Below the pieces are notes generated by a model. That model did not search any database and was not told where the DNA came from. It was given only the letters and a program-made list of their open reading frames with translations. Positions 62,895-64,000 of a DNA stretch of 64,000 bases are shown piece after piece. How positions within the stretch are numbered: position 1 is the first letter of the stretch; every line of letters begins with the position of its first letter. Made by a program: the position numbers and the translations under genes. Origin of the DNA: SCRD01 sp046705285 (lineage in GTDB: Bacteria > Acidobacteriota > Terriglobia > UBA7540); assembly GCA_046705285.1 (NCBI GenBank), contig JBJKQK010000073.1, forward strand, positions 1 to 64,000. Direction: 5' to 3'.

Positions 62895-64000
62895 ATGGTT
62901 ACAAACACGATTGTTTGCTTGCTGGCAGGAGGCGCAGGAGAGCGTCTTTATCCCCTTACCCGTGATCGTGCAAAGCCTGCTGTGACCTTCGGTGGCATCT
63001 ATCGCATCATCGACATCACCCTTTCCAACTGCATCAACTCGGACCTCCGCCGCATTTTTGTCTTGACCCAGTACAAGGCTCTCTCTCTCAACCGGCACAT
63101 TCGTGAAGGGTGGAGCATGCTGGCTGGCGAATTGGGCGAATTTATCCAGATCCTCCCGCCGATGATGAGGGTAGGCGATTACTGGTATCGTGGGACAGCT
63201 GACGCGATTTTCCAGAACATTTATTCTATTGGCAGCGAGCCCTGCCAGTACGTTCTGATTCTTTCCGGTGACCACGTCTACAAGATGAACTACCAGTTGA
63301 TGATTCAACGGCATATTGATGCCGGTGCAGCGGCAACCGTGGGGGTGATCGAGGTCGACCTTGCGGAGGCATCACGCTTCGGGGTGGTTGAACTGGACTC
63401 GCAACACCGGATCGTTGGCTGGCAGGAGAAACCCCCTGATCCCAAACCGTCACCTCACCACCCGAACAAATGTTATGCCTCGATGGGCATCTACTGCTTC
63501 AGTCGCGACGTCTTGCTCGATTGCACAATGGCTGATGCCAACGATCCAAATTCGAACCACGATTTTGGCAAAGATATCATCCCGAAGCTGCTCGAAAAAG
63601 GGAACGTCTACGCATACGACTTTGTCGATGAGAATAAGAAAGAGGCTCAGTACTGGCGCGATATCGGTACCTTGGAGGCTTATTATGAAGCCAACATGGA
63701 TCTGGTAGCGATCTCTCCCGTCTTCAACCTATATGACTCCAGCTGGCCTGTTCGAACCTATCAACGTCAGTACCCACCGGCCAAATTCGTCTTTGCCCAG
63801 GAAGGGCGCCGGATGGGAATCGCCGTGGACTCGATGGTATCCGCCGGTTCGATCATTTCTGGCGGTCGCGTGACACGCTCGATTATTTCGCCGAACGTGC
63901 GAGTCAACAGCTACACCGACATCGAAGGCTCCATCCTCTTCTCACACGTCAACGTCGGAAGGTATTCCCGCATCCGCCGCGCCATCATTGACCGGCACAT
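62895..64000 (+). CDS. glgC: Glucose-1-phosphate adenylyltransferase, 3' end cut by window edge
   Basis: 368 codons are present of an expected 410-430. The nucleotidyltransferase domain starts Leu-Leu-Ala-Gly-Gly-Ala-Gly-Glu-Arg-Leu-Tyr-Pro-Leu-Thr-Arg with Lys in Ala-Lys-Pro-Ala-Val. It has Tyr-Arg-Gly-Thr-Ala-Asp-Ala, Leu-Ser-Gly-Asp-His-Val-Tyr and Trp-Gln-Glu-Lys-Pro. The C-terminal left-handed beta-helix begins near 305-360 (Val-Ser-Ala-Gly-Ser-Ile-Ile). GlgC makes ADP-glucose from ATP and glucose-1-phosphate, the committed and allosterically controlled step of bacterial glycogen synthesis. The ATG at 62895 follows GAGAGGAGATCCAGCCCA. The frame runs open off the right edge. Confidence 0.95.
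   Translation, partial: MVTNTIVCLLAGGAGERLYPLTRDRAKPAVTFGGIYRIIDITLSNCINSDLRRIFVLTQYKALSLNRHIREGWSMLAGELGEFIQILPPMMRVGDYWYRGTADAIFQNIYSIGSEPCQYVLILSGDHVYKMNYQLMIQRHIDAGAAATVGVIEVDLAEASRFGVVELDSQHRIVGWQEKPPDPKPSPHHPNKCYASMGIYCFSRDVLLDCTMADANDPNSNHDFGKDIIPKLLEKGNVYAYDFVDENKKEAQYWRDIGTLEAYYEANMDLVAISPVFNLYDSSWPVRTYQRQYPPAKFVFAQEGRRMGIAVDSMVSAGSIISGGRVTRSIISPNVRVNSYTDIEGSILFSHVNVGRYSRIRRAIIDRH

Noticed and set aside
1..64000. CRISPR array or tRNA genes
   Set aside because: No regularly spaced direct repeats and no cloverleaf with a conserved T-loop were seen on either strand.

Overview
The window looks like a stretch of an Acidobacteriota chromosome. This is inferred from gene content: an ASPIC/UnbV repeat protein with a Tat signal, an ECF sigma factor coupled to a PhnB-like VOC protein, tandem thymidylate-kinase-like genes, MbfA, an OprB-type porin, and many secreted proteins of unknown function. 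Signal peptides, a lipobox protein, outer-membrane porin and Lol-like genes indicate a diderm cell. No rRNA, tRNA or CRISPR array was seen.

Layout. 1-2000: the start of a type IV pilin-like gene (cut by the left edge), a hairpin-rich spacer, and one complete IS110-family element of IS1111 type whose non-coding right end is highly structured. 2.1-9 kb: ECF sigma/VOC pair, PIG-L deacetylase, MbfA iron exporter, OprB porin and an unknown secreted protein. 9.2-12.6 kb: succinate dehydrogenase operon sdhCDAB behind a clear promoter. 12.6-20.6 kb: dienelactone hydrolase, ASPIC/UnbV protein, IPT/TIG protein, MscS channel, two overlapping dTMP-kinase-like genes and a CHAD protein. 20.9-27.4 kb: pyruvate:ferredoxin oxidoreductase overlapping a dihydroorotate-dehydrogenase-like gene, followed by a c-type cytochrome and a di-heme peroxidase. 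27.4-34.3 kb: SixA, PLD-like, GNAT, FmdB and sugar isomerase genes, a DUF1080 remnant, two unknown secreted proteins and a TrmJ-like methyltransferase.

34.3-39.7 kb (minus strand): a radical SAM gene with its own strong promoter and, upstream, a five-gene operon resembling a complete lipoprotein-sorting relay: lipoprotein, FtsX-like permease, LolD-like ATPase, one-TM protein and LolA-like carrier. 39.9-54.4 kb (almost all minus strand): an exopolysaccharide locus with four glycosyltransferases, a Wzy-like polymerase, two methyltransferases, a glycoside-hydrolase-like secreted protein, UDP-glucuronate decarboxylase and a Wzc-type tyrosine autokinase, with at least two decayed gene fragments. 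No flippase or outer-membrane export protein is visible inside the window.

55-64 kb: a sugar-acid cluster (IolB-like isomerase, hexuronate-type MFS transporter, aldo/keto reductase), a DUF1569 protein, a KefB-type antiporter interrupted by an in-frame TGA, a dGTPase-like HD hydrolase, and glgC running off the right edge.

Points most worth following up are the Lol-like operon, the tandem kinase pair whose second member has Arg in place of the P-loop Lys, the putative bridge-RNA region of the IS element, and the interrupted antiporter. Promoter and hairpin calls were made by eye and are predictions.
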